64,000 bases of DNA from Bacteroides stercorirosoris (GTDB lineage Bacteria; Bacteroidota; Bacteroidia; Bacteroidales; Bacteroidaceae). The position numbers were made by a program, and so were the translations under genes. The stretch lies in assembly GCF_900142015.1 (NCBI RefSeq), contig NZ_FQZN01000025.1:1-64000 (forward strand). Reading direction: 5' to 3'. Shown in pieces: positions 8,561 to 16,966 of the stretch (position 1 is its first letter; every line of letters starts with the position of its first letter). Below the pieces are notes generated by a model. The model was given only the letters and a program-made list of their open reading frames with translations, was not told the DNA's origin and searched no databases.

Positions 8561-9169
8561 TTAGCCGGTACATAGGACATTCATTCTTAATAAATGGTCA
8601 TCAAGTGTTTTAAAGTTACATTTCAGTTTTCTACAGATAGCAGCCTTTGAGTAACCATAATTAAGCATAGTCCGGATAACATTTTCTTTTCCGGTCAGCT
8701 TATAGTGCGTGTTCTTATCGCCTTTCTTCCGACCTAACTGTTGACCGCTTGCTTTACGCCGTGCCAGTCCTTCTTTAGTACGTTGTGAAATCAAATCACG
8801 CTCGATCTGAGCGGACAAACCAAAAGCGAAAGCAAGTACCTGGCTATTAATGTTATTGCCAAGCTCGTATTTCTCCTTTACTGTCAACACAAAGGTTTCC
8901 TTTGTCATACAAAGATGAAGCATACTCATAATTCCCATAAGATTACGACCTAACCGGCTAATTTCAGAAAGTATAAGCGTATCACCCTTCTTCATTCTCT
9001 TTAAAAGTGGTCCCAACTTTCTGTCTTTAGCGGCCTTTGTGCCTGATACCGTCTCCGAAACCCATTTATCAATTACCAGCCTACGGTCATTAGCAAAATT
9101 TTGAATTTCAAACCGCTGATTTTCGACCGTTTGTTTATCGGTGCTGACACGAATATAAGCGTAAATCAT
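8561..9169 (-). CDS. Serine recombinase (Hin/Gin/Pin-type DNA invertase)
   Basis: A 202-residue complete small serine recombinase. The catalytic motif YIRVSTDKQ places the nucleophile at Ser9. SEISRLGRN supplies the conserved Arg pair. The long E-helix, LSAQIERDLISQRTKEGLA, is followed by a C-terminal helix-turn-helix (YSKAAICRKLKCNFKTLDDHL) that would bind half-sites. Length matches Hin and Gin rather than large integrases. It lies 55 bp from the first of four near-identical short sites that precede four alternative tail-tip genes, with the gene itself outside the invertible segment, as in Mu gin. I infer that it inverts this segment. Confidence 0.9.
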   Translation of the reverse strand: MIYAYIRVSTDKQTVENQRFEIQNFANDRRLVIDKWVSETVSGTKAAKDRKLGPLLKRMKKGDTLILSEISRLGRNLMGIMSMLHLCMTKETFVLTVKEKYELGNNINSQVLAFAFGLSAQIERDLISQRTKEGLARRKASGQQLGRKKGDKNTHYKLTGKENVIRTMLNYGYSKAAICRKLKCNFKTLDDHLLRMNVLCTG

Positions 9170-9223
9170 TTTTGTCGGTGAAGTTAGTAAACTAATCCTG
9201 TACGGACAAATTACGCATCAATC

Positions 9224-9249
9224 GCCCGTTAAAAATACAAGGATATGGA
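9224..9249 (+). repeat. Putative inversion site A
   Basis: A 26-bp block with core GCCCGTTAAAAATACAAGG, ending at ATGGA of gene A's start. It differs from site D at two positions. The arms are imperfectly symmetric around the AT-rich centre, as expected for a serine invertase crossover site, and 26 bp is the usual length of such sites. Confidence 0.7.
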
Positions 9250-9778
9250 GAAGACTACAATTAAGGACTACAACAATGGCTTGGAAACCAAGGATAGCCT
9301 AAGTAAAGTGAAAGCTGTTGATGGTTCCGGTAATGATATACTTGTTAATCCTGGAATTGTCGTACAATCTGGAGGGTGTGGAAGATACACTCCGGATGAA
9401 AGGGTATCGCAAAGCAAATGGTACAGAATTGCTTTGGGGCGTTATGGGAATGTTCCTCATGCTGTGCTCTTGATGGTAGGCAACTATTATAATAGTGAGG
9501 TTCCAAGTTCTCAGTTACTATATATCCATGCTGATGGATATAGTGATAGGCAATCTATTGTTCAGTTGGCAAATTCCGGCAGAGTAATAAGTAAAGCTCG
9601 AATTTTATATCAAGCATCAACGGCTAACGGGCCAATGCTTGATATATTTATTCGAACTGCAAAAACAAATCAATTAACGCTTTCTTACTCATGTAACATG
9701 AATTTTACTTTCCAATCACCGATTGAAGTTCCTGAAGAACCTGATGCGGGATATTCAGTCAAAGAATTTTCATTTTAA
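9245..9778 (+). CDS. Alternative tail-tip (receptor-binding) protein A, silent orientation
   Basis: A 177-residue protein beginning MEKTTIKDYNNGL. After a short N terminus it is Ser/Thr/Asn-rich and beta-prone (KWYRIALGRYGN, RILYQASTANGP), the texture of phage fibre head domains. It points against the late operon and has no promoter I can see, so it should be silent as drawn. Its start codon is part of putative inversion site A, so inversion against site D would move the entire ORF behind the late genes. A terminator follows directly. Confidence 0.7.
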   Translation: MEKTTIKDYNNGLETKDSLSKVKAVDGSGNDILVNPGIVVQSGGCGRYTPDERVSQSKWYRIALGRYGNVPHAVLLMVGNYYNSEVPSSQLLYIHADGYSDRQSIVQLANSGRVISKARILYQASTANGPMLDIFIRTAKTNQLTLSYSCNMNFTFQSPIEVPEEPDAGYSVKEFSF

Positions 9779-9782
9779 AAGA

Positions 9783-9806
9783 GGGCGACTACGGTCGCCT
9801 ATTTTT
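9783..9806 (+). terminator. Terminator after tail-tip gene A
   Basis: GGCGAC (9784-9789) and GTCGCC (9794-9799) form a stem with loop TACG, followed by A and five T residues. It would end gene A's transcript and would travel with the cassette on inversion. Confidence 0.7.
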
Positions 9807-9820
9807 GTACCATGTCTTTT

Positions 9821-9844
9821 GCCCGTTAAAAGTGCAATGATGGA
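9821..9844 (+). repeat. Putative inversion site B
   Basis: A 24-bp variant of the shared site: GCCCGTTAAAAGTGCAATGA then TGGA. It is the most diverged of the four, with two substitutions in the centre and two bases missing before the start codon, so it may recombine less often or not at all. Confidence 0.55.
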
Positions 9845-10355
9845 AAAGATAACAAACAAAGAATACCAAAATAGTTTAGGGAATGGAGTACCTACAAAAA
9901 TTCAAGCAATAGACGCCAATGGTGATCCAATATTATCAACTCCAAGTGAGTTAATGACTGCATTAGAAAATGCAGGGATGTTTAAACGTATTTTCTTTCC
10001 TCTTGGCACTGGTGCCAAATGGCTCAAAATTATGGAAATAAAGCGTGGAATAAATTGTTCGTTTCTGTTAAATATGATATGTTATGCAAATCAACCAGCA
10101 TCTATAATTGTTGGATATGCAATGAGTTATGAAGGTAATGTGATGCATTGTGATTTTAAGCAACTTATAGGGAAAGCCGGTGAATCGTATAATCCTAATA
10201 TAAAATACAGAAAAGAGAATGGAATAATATCCATTTGGGCTAAAGATTCCGCCGTTAGTAATAAAGCATCATGTATAACCATCTTACATGGTAATGCAGA
10301 ATTTCCGATGATAATCGAAACACCACCAGAGGAAGCAATACAACCTATATGGTAA
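9840..10355 (+). CDS. Alternative tail-tip (receptor-binding) protein B, silent orientation
   Basis: 171 residues, starting MEKITNKEYQNSLG; a second ATG lies one codon upstream at 9837. The N-terminal 35 residues resemble those of protein A (acidic/Asn-rich, then IQAIDANGDPI beside VKAVDGSGNDI), whereas the remainder is unrelated. That is the pattern of alternative adhesins with a shared docking stub. It is oriented away from the late transcript. No terminator is seen behind it. An upstream extension of this frame into gene A is not real coding. Confidence 0.65.
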   Translation: MEKITNKEYQNSLGNGVPTKIQAIDANGDPILSTPSELMTALENAGMFKRIFFPLGTGAKWLKIMEIKRGINCSFLLNMICYANQPASIIVGYAMSYEGNVMHCDFKQLIGKAGESYNPNIKYRKENGIISIWAKDSAVSNKASCITILHGNAEFPMIIETPPEEAIQPIW

Positions 10356-10413
10356 AGATTTTTGTAATACATTTGCATTTTACACTTGCCTCTGTAATAC
10401 TATCCATTCTTTT

Positions 10414-10439
10414 GCCCCTTAAAAATACAATGGTATGGA
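10414..10439 (+). repeat. Putative inversion site C
   Basis: A 26-bp block with core GCCCCTTAAAAATACAATGG that ends inside the start of gene C. It matches site D at 25 of 26 positions and lies in the opposite direction, so C and D are the best-matched pair for inversion. Confidence 0.72.
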
Positions 10440-10944
10440 AAAAGTTTATTTGAAGGATTCAGATGTAGTGAACGAATTGATAACCACAATTCCGGTTGCT
10501 ACAACTGAGAAAAATGGTCTTAAACCCGCCAGTGATGTAAGAAAGGAAAAGATGATCGCAACCACAACCTCAAGAATTGTGTATGAAGGATCATCCTCAA
10601 CAACAGCAATATCTACCTCCTTACTTATCAGTCTTGCCGCTTACGGTGGCGGGCCAATGACCTTATTCTATATGACCATTAACAGGTCAGTCGATGTTTT
10701 GAAAGCCCCCACTATCATTTTAAATCGGATAGGTGGGGCAAATGCTCCGACAACTCTACGATTTAAAATATGGTCAAACGAAAGTACCGGAGCGTTTAAA
10801 ATCATATTAGAGCATACGCAACATACGCCATCCATATATATAAAGATTCTGAATACTATTATACCTACTTATGATATTGTACCTTTATCAGTAGCTAATC
10901 AAGATGAAGTTGACGCAGCGACATATATTGATGTGACACAATAA
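10435..10944 (+). CDS. Alternative tail-tip (receptor-binding) protein C, silent orientation
   Basis: A 169-residue protein starting MEKVYLKDSDVVNEL. The N-terminal stub includes VATTEKNGLKPASD, a motif often seen near the start of phage fibre tips. The C-terminal two thirds are beta-prone and unlike A or B. It converges with gene D, and the two share a bidirectional hairpin between their stops. The C-D pair flanked by inverted sites forms the minimal invertible unit. It is silent as drawn by orientation. Confidence 0.68.
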   Translation: MEKVYLKDSDVVNELITTIPVATTEKNGLKPASDVRKEKMIATTTSRIVYEGSSSTTAISTSLLISLAAYGGGPMTLFYMTINRSVDVLKAPTIILNRIGGANAPTTLRFKIWSNESTGAFKIILEHTQHTPSIYIKILNTIIPTYDIVPLSVANQDEVDAATYIDVTQ

Positions 10945-10970
10945 TAGTAGGGGCACTATGCCCCTATTAT
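10944..10970. terminator. Bidirectional hairpin between convergent tail-tip genes C and D
   Basis: TAGGGGCA (10948-10955) pairs with TGCCCCTA (10959-10966) around CTA, and the stem extends by four further pairs including one G-T. It begins at gene C's stop codon and lies 24 bp beyond gene D's stop, so it can end transcripts from either side in both inversion states. Confidence 0.7.
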
Positions 10971-10994
10971 CTAGAGCAATTCCGTTCTATACCA

Positions 10995-11555
10995 TTACAA
11001 TTCCGTCCAGTCGGTTACATCCTCTTCTATAACGTTACGAAATACACAATCTGAAGTGTAAAAACCTTGAAAACAGGTTGTAATAGAGAACTCTGTATTA
11101 AATTTTATTGCAAGATATAGTTCTCCATTATAACGGCAATGTCCTAATTTAAAGTCTACAAGATTATTTCCTCCTCCCCATCCACCTGTCACATTCATGT
11201 CTTTTATTAGGTATGAAGCAGAACGAAATAATACGATATCGGCCTTGGCCATCATCGGACTGTAGCCTACACCTGCTCTTAACACATACAAACTTCCCAA
11301 GACTCCGGCAGCATCTATTTTATCTGTTAAACCGGAAATAGGAACAAATAGCAGAATCCTACTTCCTGCCCCAGAACTGGTACTGTATCTTAATTGTGTA
11401 TATCTCATTTTGTCCGTTCCTGAAGTTAAAGCAGTATATTCAACCTTAGACAAGCTATCTACAGTTACCTGCGCTACATTCTGATCGGCCGTTAATCCAA
11501 TAATTGATGAGGGAGCATTGGTGAATGCAACCTCTGACAATTTTATCTTTTCCAT
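10995..11555 (-). CDS. Tail-tip (receptor-binding) protein D, the copy in the expression position
   Basis: A 186-residue protein beginning MEKIKLSEVAFTNAP. It is the only one of the four alternative tips read in the late-operon direction, 102 bp behind the 294-residue fibre-type gene, so it should be the one produced in this chromosome. The N-terminal stub (LSKVEYTALTSGTDKMRYTQLRY) is followed by a Gly/Ser-rich beta-prone body. Its start codon sits in putative inversion site D, which faces sites A-C. Confidence 0.7.
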   Translation of the reverse strand: MEKIKLSEVAFTNAPSSIIGLTADQNVAQVTVDSLSKVEYTALTSGTDKMRYTQLRYSTSSGAGSRILLFVPISGLTDKIDAAGVLGSLYVLRAGVGYSPMMAKADIVLFRSASYLIKDMNVTGGWGGGNNLVDFKLGHCRYNGELYLAIKFNTEFSITTCFQGFYTSDCVFRNVIEEDVTDWTEL

Positions 11556-11576
11556 ACCCTTGTATTTTTAAGGGGC
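11551..11576 (-). repeat. Putative inversion site D (expression-side site)
   Basis: On the minus strand the 26 bp begin GCCCCTTAAAAATACAAGGG. CCCTT and AAGGG form symmetric arms around AAAAATAC, the best palindrome among the four sites. It is inverted relative to A, B and C, so recombination with any of them gives inversion rather than deletion. Confidence 0.72.
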
Positions 11577-11657
11577 GTCATTTCTATTATAAAAATCAGC
11601 CCAATTTAACATTTTGTTTTTAATCTCTTTTTGTAATTATAAATTTCTATAAAACTA

Positions 11658-12542
11658 TTATTTATTTGAATATCTTTTAGTCTCTTTTCCATTTTCTGAA
11701 AAGATAAGTCCAAATGGTCCTAAATTATATTCAAGATAATTAGAGCCTACTACAGAATACCCATTAATGGATGAACCGGTAGTCTGAATCTCATCGATCA
11801 TATTATTTCCTGAAAACCTCCTAAGAAACACCCGTGGATAATAGTTCGTTGTACCCATCCACTCCTCAGTCATAAAGGATATACGGCCAACTTCATTATT
11901 GTCCTGATTGAACATCTTTATACTATTGGTTTTAGGAGAGATTTCAATACGCGTACCATTCATTGAGGTTGACAACTCACCGATTATCTGTATATTTCCC
12001 TCTTCATCAATCTTAAAAGAACCATTCGGAGAGCGGATGTTCTTGAAAACGCCTCCATTCACCTCCACTTTATTACCCTTGAACAAACCCGTGGCAAAAT
12101 CCAAAAGCAGATTAGGTACAAAATTCCCCGTATTAAATTCCTCATAATTCGATGTCGGATTACCATCAGCGCCAACCCCCTGTTGCGAAAACATGTAATC
12201 TCCTGAAAAGATGGCACTCGCTAATTTAGCGAAGTTAGCCATCAGAATCTCCACGAAAATAGCTGTATAGTCTTCAACAAGCGTCCAAGTGGCGTTCGAT
12301 CCATTTACGGCAACATCTTTCCGCGGAGAATTGATATTTGAGGGCATACCCTGTCCTACCCATGTCGTATTTCGATTCATTACATAATACTTCCCATCTA
12401 ACACATAAGGAGTAACCGTATCTGTACAAATATAGGAAGTATATAGATTGTACTCTCCGGCCGGATACGGAATACGCCCACTCTTTCCGGGAGCACCCTT
12501 CTGTGCATACTTTACACTTCTTGTTACACTCGCTATCGGCAT
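11658..12542 (-). CDS. Phage tail fibre/tail-tip structural protein
   Basis: A 294-residue protein. The N terminus (VTRSVKYAQKGAPGKSGRIPYPAGEYNLYT) resembles collagen-like or fibre-base segments. The middle and C terminus carry repeating beta-strand texture (FKIDEEGNIQIIGELS, VEVNGGVFKNIRSPNG) seen in long fibre shafts and carbohydrate-contacting tips. It is the last constant gene before the invertible tip cassettes, so it may be the fibre body to which the variable tips attach. That link is inference. Confidence 0.55.
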   Translation of the reverse strand: MPIASVTRSVKYAQKGAPGKSGRIPYPAGEYNLYTSYICTDTVTPYVLDGKYYVMNRNTTWVGQGMPSNINSPRKDVAVNGSNATWTLVEDYTAIFVEILMANFAKLASAIFSGDYMFSQQGVGADGNPTSNYEEFNTGNFVPNLLLDFATGLFKGNKVEVNGGVFKNIRSPNGSFKIDEEGNIQIIGELSTSMNGTRIEISPKTNSIKMFNQDNNEVGRISFMTEEWMGTTNYYPRVFLRRFSGNNMIDEIQTTGSSINGYSVVGSNYLEYNLGPFGLIFSENGKETKRYSNK

Positions 12543-12560
12543 ACAATTACATTCCTTTAT

Positions 12561-13601
12561 TTATGACACAGTTTCAATATACACGCCTACATCCGTACCA
12601 GCCTGTTCACACATCGCATAGGTCACAGTAAATTTTGCCTGATTAGTAGCTTGCCCAAGGATAAGTCCTACACTATCAATGGCGGTAAAATTAAAGTTCA
12701 TCTCCATTGCCTTAGTCGTAGAGCCTCTTTTCACAACCATAGGAGTATACACCACAGTATCGCCCTCTTCAACAATCGTCTCATCAGCCGGACTTGGATT
12801 AGGAATGATATCATAAGGGTCTGAAGCATCCATTACGCCTTGTATATCCGTACCGATTTCAGTTCCCCCTTGCGAGACAACACATTTGAAGCTGGAATAG
12901 CAATCTACCATATCACCTGTAACGGTCAATGTCTGTGCCGTTTTTCCTGAGAGTAAGGACCAGACACCGCCAACCAACTTATACCACTTGTAAGTCAGAT
13001 TAGAGGTAACAGAAACACCCGCCTGATAAGTCATAGCCTTGAGTATACAGCTACCGCCTTTTTCTGTGATGGTATAATACTTATTATCTCCAGCGGCAAT
13101 AGTAACAAAATAAGGAGAACCGGTAGCCCGACGAATAGGTATATTGTAGATAGCCTCTACTTTATCGGTGACATTACCATATACGACTATGGCTTCTCCC
13201 TTAATGCTGCAAGGAGCCGCACCCGCAGCCACAACCAGGTTTTTCAAGATTTTCAAGCCCCAATAATCCTGCGTCCCTGCAACATACGGCAACTTGCGGA
13301 AATGCCCTGTCTCTCCATTAAACACATTAGTGGAAACATTATTGGTGAAAGTGAGCTTCACACCGTTGAAATACCAGTCACAAGAGATAGGTACGGAAAT
13401 ACCTTCCGCCACACGGGATGAAGTCGCAATAAACACCAACTGCGGCTGCGTCTGGGAAAAATCGGGCGATATAGCACCGATTGCTCCCACGGACCCTTCA
13501 AATTCCTGGTAAAGGTCCCCGCTTGGAGACTGGATAATAGTAGTGTAAGTTCCCGCCTTCGGCGAAAATCTTACATTCACTTGTCGGGTTGCTATACTCA
13601 T
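12561..13601 (-). CDS. Phage virion protein with Ig-like beta domains
   Basis: A 346-residue beta-rich protein. Two segments look like bacterial Ig-like domains: around residues 170-255 (YKWYKLVGG, TLTVTGDMVDCYSSFKCVV) and 265-346. The W...C spacing is typical of Ig folds. It lies in a run of overlapping tail genes and overlaps the upstream 102-residue gene by 4 bp. Ig-like domains on phage tails often bind carbohydrate or mucus; that use here is inferred. Confidence 0.55.
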   Translation of the reverse strand: MSIATRQVNVRFSPKAGTYTTIIQSPSGDLYQEFEGSVGAIGAISPDFSQTQPQLVFIATSSRVAEGISVPISCDWYFNGVKLTFTNNVSTNVFNGETGHFRKLPYVAGTQDYWGLKILKNLVVAAGAAPCSIKGEAIVVYGNVTDKVEAIYNIPIRRATGSPYFVTIAAGDNKYYTITEKGGSCILKAMTYQAGVSVTSNLTYKWYKLVGGVWSLLSGKTAQTLTVTGDMVDCYSSFKCVVSQGGTEIGTDIQGVMDASDPYDIIPNPSPADETIVEEGDTVVYTPMVVKRGSTTKAMEMNFNFTAIDSVGLILGQATNQAKFTVTYAMCEQAGTDVGVYIETVS

Positions 13602-13906
13602 ACCTCATCCTCCTTATTTATTTCCGATTTTTCCTCTTCAGACGGAGATTGCTCTGAGGAAGACAGGAACCTTTCAGGTGTAGCAACCTGCACAGGATGA
13701 TCAGTACCATCCACTTCTTCTTTTGCGGCATTGGGAGTCAGCACGGCTCCACCGCAATAAGCCGCACGGGAAAATATGTCGTCTCCCGGAAAGCGCAGGA
13801 TGTCAGCCTGCCATAATAGATAATTCCCGTCTGCAGTCTTGTTGCGGATGCTTGTCAATCCCATTGACGCAGCCACCTTTTCTGTTACTTTGATGTAATT
13901 AGCCAT
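13598..13906 (-). CDS. Small phage protein, acidic C terminus
   Basis: A 102-residue protein. The first 60 residues are compact (KVTEKVAASMGLTSIRNK, ADGNYLLWQADILRFPG). The tail from about residue 80 is Ser/Glu-rich and probably disordered. The start overlaps nothing and the stop overlaps the next gene by 4 bp. Position among tail genes suggests a virion or assembly factor. I do not recognise the family. Confidence 0.5.
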   Translation of the reverse strand: MANYIKVTEKVAASMGLTSIRNKTADGNYLLWQADILRFPGDDIFSRAAYCGGAVLTPNAAKEEVDGTDHPVQVATPERFLSSSEQSPSEEEKSEINKEDEV

Positions 13907-13924
13907 ATTCTTAAAATTTAATTG

Positions 13925-15046
13925 TTATTTTGCTATTATTACTTTATCAGCACTTGCTAATATTGCCTTTCCGTCACTGGTTGTCAGTATCTTGTAATTA
14001 CCCTTGTCTGTCATATCCACACCCAATAATCCGCTGGTCACATTATTGGCGGAAAGAGAGGGGGATTCACCGGTCCCGATAACCGTACTGTCCTTATACC
14101 AGGTCGCTTTCAACTCCTGCATGGCATTGCTGATAATGCCTTTCGCTCCTATTACCACGACTTTGGGATTTACGGTCACTGTTCCAGGAGCAATACGGTT
14201 CGGCAGATTGGTTATGTCGTAATCATAATTCGGGAGACGACGCACAATAGTAGTGGTAGCCGTAGGGTCCGCATCCGTCGGTGAGGCAGCCGGGGAACCA
14301 TCAGGGGAAAAGGTAGCCTTGCAAATGTAGGTCTCCTTTTCTCCTATCGCCTCGCGATCAATGACAAGCACATTATCATTCACACTGACCACATCAAGAT
14401 CAAATTCATCAGAACCGGCAAGCGTCAGGGTGCCATTTTCACGACGTTTGTACCAGAAGAATTTTCTTTTTGCTGATACACCGGTAAAATCGGTTTCACC
14501 TGCCATCAGGGTAGCTACTATGGTCTGCTGTACAGGGTCCTCCCAGGGGTTGTATAAATGGGTAGATTCACTATCAAGCGTCAATAAAGGATTGGCATTG
14601 GTAGCATTGATACATTTTATTAATTTTGACTGACGGTAAACGATGATCTGATTTGTGCGCGTATCCAGGTATTCTGCATAAAAATCCAACGTTATAGGGT
14701 GCAAGAGTGCGGCATTCTTCTTTACTTTTATCTGACCTTTATTTGAGCCTTCCTGAGTGATTTCATAACCGGTATTCGTCGTTTCAATCAGGATTCTTTT
14801 GCCATCAATGATTTCATACCACTTAAGATTGGTTAGAGAGGAATTTATATTAAATTCCTTAATAATACCATCCTTGTCAACAACATCACATTGAGGCAAC
14901 AACACCAATGGCGTCAACGTATAGTCCGCCTCAAAGATTCCCGTCACCGCATCATACGTTTGCAATGATGATACGGAACCAACCTCGTTAATCGCCATAT
15001 GTACGCTAAGAGGTTTGTAGTTTACTTCTATTTTCTTTGTCTTCAT
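13925..15046 (-). CDS. Phage virion protein with Ig-like repeats
   Basis: A 373-residue beta-rich protein. Repeated units contain a Trp-Tyr pair followed by a strand and a Tyr-x-Cys: LKWYEIIDGKR, FFWYKRRENGT with TYICKATF, and ATWYKDSTVIG. This suggests three Ig-like domains in tandem. Its sequence style matches the 346-residue neighbour, so the two may be related by duplication. The start overlaps the stop of the 481-residue gene by 4 bp. A tail surface role is likely. Confidence 0.55.
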   Translation of the reverse strand: MKTKKIEVNYKPLSVHMAINEVGSVSSLQTYDAVTGIFEADYTLTPLVLLPQCDVVDKDGIIKEFNINSSLTNLKWYEIIDGKRILIETTNTGYEITQEGSNKGQIKVKKNAALLHPITLDFYAEYLDTRTNQIIVYRQSKLIKCINATNANPLLTLDSESTHLYNPWEDPVQQTIVATLMAGETDFTGVSAKRKFFWYKRRENGTLTLAGSDEFDLDVVSVNDNVLVIDREAIGEKETYICKATFSPDGSPAASPTDADPTATTTIVRRLPNYDYDITNLPNRIAPGTVTVNPKVVVIGAKGIISNAMQELKATWYKDSTVIGTGESPSLSANNVTSGLLGVDMTDKGNYKILTTSDGKAILASADKVIIAK

Positions 15047-16488
15047 ATCACAACTTCTATTTCATCAGGGTATACATTCTTACCGTCACGCAGCAGCACG
15101 GTAGCCTTAAATTTACAGGAACCGACCTGCACAAAGCTCGTTCCAAGATCATCACGCCTGAGCACCAGCACTTTTCCCGTGTCGGCATGTTTCACTGCCC
15201 AGGCGTTATCTTCCGTAATATTACCGCTATCACGCGTCCACTCCACATCAGCATCAAGTATATGTTCAGTAACATCCCGGTTATATAGCATTCCGGTTAT
15301 AGTGAGCACGTCCAGATCATCAACAAGATTGCCGTTTTCATCCATCTTGTCCAGGTCTATCCTCCAATCGTTGGCAGAAGATATATCAATAGAGAAGTTT
15401 GGGTTTCCTTCTTTCATGGCCCATCCCGTCGAACCGAATCGGGGCTCATCAAGCGTGCCGTTAATCAGACATTGCCAACGACACCCGTAATGCCATACGG
15501 TATCCGCAGACGTAGAAGATACAGAATAGGGATTATCAGAAGCAGCAACCTCGGAGCTCCAGTCTCCGCGGTCCACAAGGGAAACGACAGGAATCCCCGG
15601 ATACTGAATCTGTAGGCGTTCCTGAAAGGCTATACCCCTGCAATAGACATAGCTATGCCGGTAATTTATAGGCAGGTTATCGAATAATGATAACTGTTTC
15701 AGTCTGCCGATGATAATGGCGTAATTATGCTCTTCCAGTATGGGTTTCGTTACGCCATCGAGCATGCAGATACATTTCTCACGAGTAGAAAGATACCAGT
15801 ACGCCTGACGATCTTCATTGACCGGATTGCCGCGACGCGTTATTATCATCAATGGCTCCGGCGGGTAATTCTTTCCCCCTGGAACTTCACTATCCGGATA
15901 CAGAACAGCAGTAATCACATTAGCGGAAGTATCCACATGCAGGACACGTAACCAGGAAGTATAATAATCTCCTCCTCCGGAGGCAAGGTTGTTTACCATG
16001 CCGTAAATGATATCATTTTCATCCAAAGCCGTGAAATCATTCTCCAAACGTTTACGGAGCGGTAAACGGTAAGTGCCATCCTCCAGAAGTTCTACGCTCT
16101 CAATCGTGCCCGATTCAGAAAAAGAATAATCACTTTCCATGGCAGAAAGCCGGTTGAATATCACTTCTTGAACAATGAGAGCAAAACGAGCTTCCAAAGT
16201 ATCAGCCTGTACACGGCCATTTTTAAGTAGAATCCCTTTCCCGGCAACTAATGAGTCTATTGTTTCGCCAACTTCGGCACCTCCTAATAATTTCAGCAGG
16301 AAAGGAGTTTCGTCAGGCTTGGATTTATGAAGGAAGATTTTATTCAGTTCTTCCAAAGAACACTGTGATAACAGATTCAAAATGCCCACCAAGGTACGTC
16401 CAACACGTTCTCCCGTGTTTTCTCCCTCCTGCGTAGCATATCGTACCTGCCGGGCTAATTCTTTAAGTGTTTCAACCGTATCTGCCAT
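15043..16488 (-). CDS. Phage tail-associated structural protein
   Basis: A 481-residue protein. Residues 1-60 are helical with heptad spacing (TVETLKELARQVRYATQEGENTGERVGRT... in outline). A long beta-rich body follows, with WHYGCRWQCLINGTLDEPRFGSTGW near residue 340, which resembles short carbohydrate-contacting modules of phage adhesins. A C-terminal Ig-like stretch ends at FKATVLLRDGKN. It may be a fibre or tail-tip protein. No peptidase or lyase motif is visible. Confidence 0.5.
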   Translation of the reverse strand: MADTVETLKELARQVRYATQEGENTGERVGRTLVGILNLLSQCSLEELNKIFLHKSKPDETPFLLKLLGGAEVGETIDSLVAGKGILLKNGRVQADTLEARFALIVQEVIFNRLSAMESDYSFSESGTIESVELLEDGTYRLPLRKRLENDFTALDENDIIYGMVNNLASGGGDYYTSWLRVLHVDTSANVITAVLYPDSEVPGGKNYPPEPLMIITRRGNPVNEDRQAYWYLSTREKCICMLDGVTKPILEEHNYAIIIGRLKQLSLFDNLPINYRHSYVYCRGIAFQERLQIQYPGIPVVSLVDRGDWSSEVAASDNPYSVSSTSADTVWHYGCRWQCLINGTLDEPRFGSTGWAMKEGNPNFSIDISSANDWRIDLDKMDENGNLVDDLDVLTITGMLYNRDVTEHILDADVEWTRDSGNITEDNAWAVKHADTGKVLVLRRDDLGTSFVQVGSCKFKATVLLRDGKNVYPDEIEVVI

Positions 16489-16489
16489 A

Positions 16490-16966
16490 TCAGTTGAATG
16501 CCTTCCTACAGTTAACAGCCTTATAGGGTTGCGACAAGTGTATTGCCGCGATCACCCCATAAAGCTGGCTATCAATATTCACCACATAATCCGCTTCTAC
16601 CTCTTCAAGTGAAAAGGCAATCCATTGGCGGTTCTTCCTTTTGTCTTCAAGTACCTGGTTCAGCATCTCATCAAGAATGCGCTCGCACTTATCAAGTGCG
16701 GCCTCTATCTGTTCGTAGTCTGAAGTATCGGACACATGTTCCAATACAAAGAGCAGATAATCACGATCCTTCAGGTATGCCCCCGTAGCACCGCCATATC
16801 CGAACCCTGAGCCACGGTCCAGAATCACCGCCGGATAGTGGAGCACGCTGTCCAGTGCCGTGTGCTTCTCCCGTTCGGATGAAAGGAAATGTACCTCGTC
16901 ATTCTCCTTGTGCCGGATATCGACATGGCGTTCGGCCAAATTCTCTATGTACTCTGAAAATGTCAT
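16490..16966 (-). CDS. Small phage protein, possible tail-completion role
   Basis: A 158-residue soluble protein with mixed alpha/beta pattern: an amphipathic helix (YEQIEAALDKCERILDEML) between strands (DRDYLLFVLEH, QLYGVIAAIHL). This resembles the small alpha/beta head-tail joining or tail terminator proteins that follow portal and connector genes. The position after the portal-distal genes supports that, but no motif proves it. It overlaps the upstream gene by 4 bp. Confidence 0.45.
   Translation of the reverse strand: MTFSEYIENLAERHVDIRHKENDEVHFLSSEREKHTALDSVLHYPAVILDRGSGFGYGGATGAYLKDRDYLLFVLEHVSDTSDYEQIEAALDKCERILDEMLNQVLEDKRKNRQWIAFSLEEVEADYVVNIDSQLYGVIAAIHLSQPYKAVNCRKAFN

Noticed and set aside
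8561..9169. Serine recombinase as phage integrase
   Set aside because: At 202 residues it is a resolvase/invertase with a Hin-type C terminus; it lacks the large C-terminal domains of serine integrases.
9245..11555. Diversity-generating retroelement acting on tail-tip genes
   Set aside because: No reverse transcriptase gene or adenine-biased template/variable repeat pair is visible; variation fits inversion instead.
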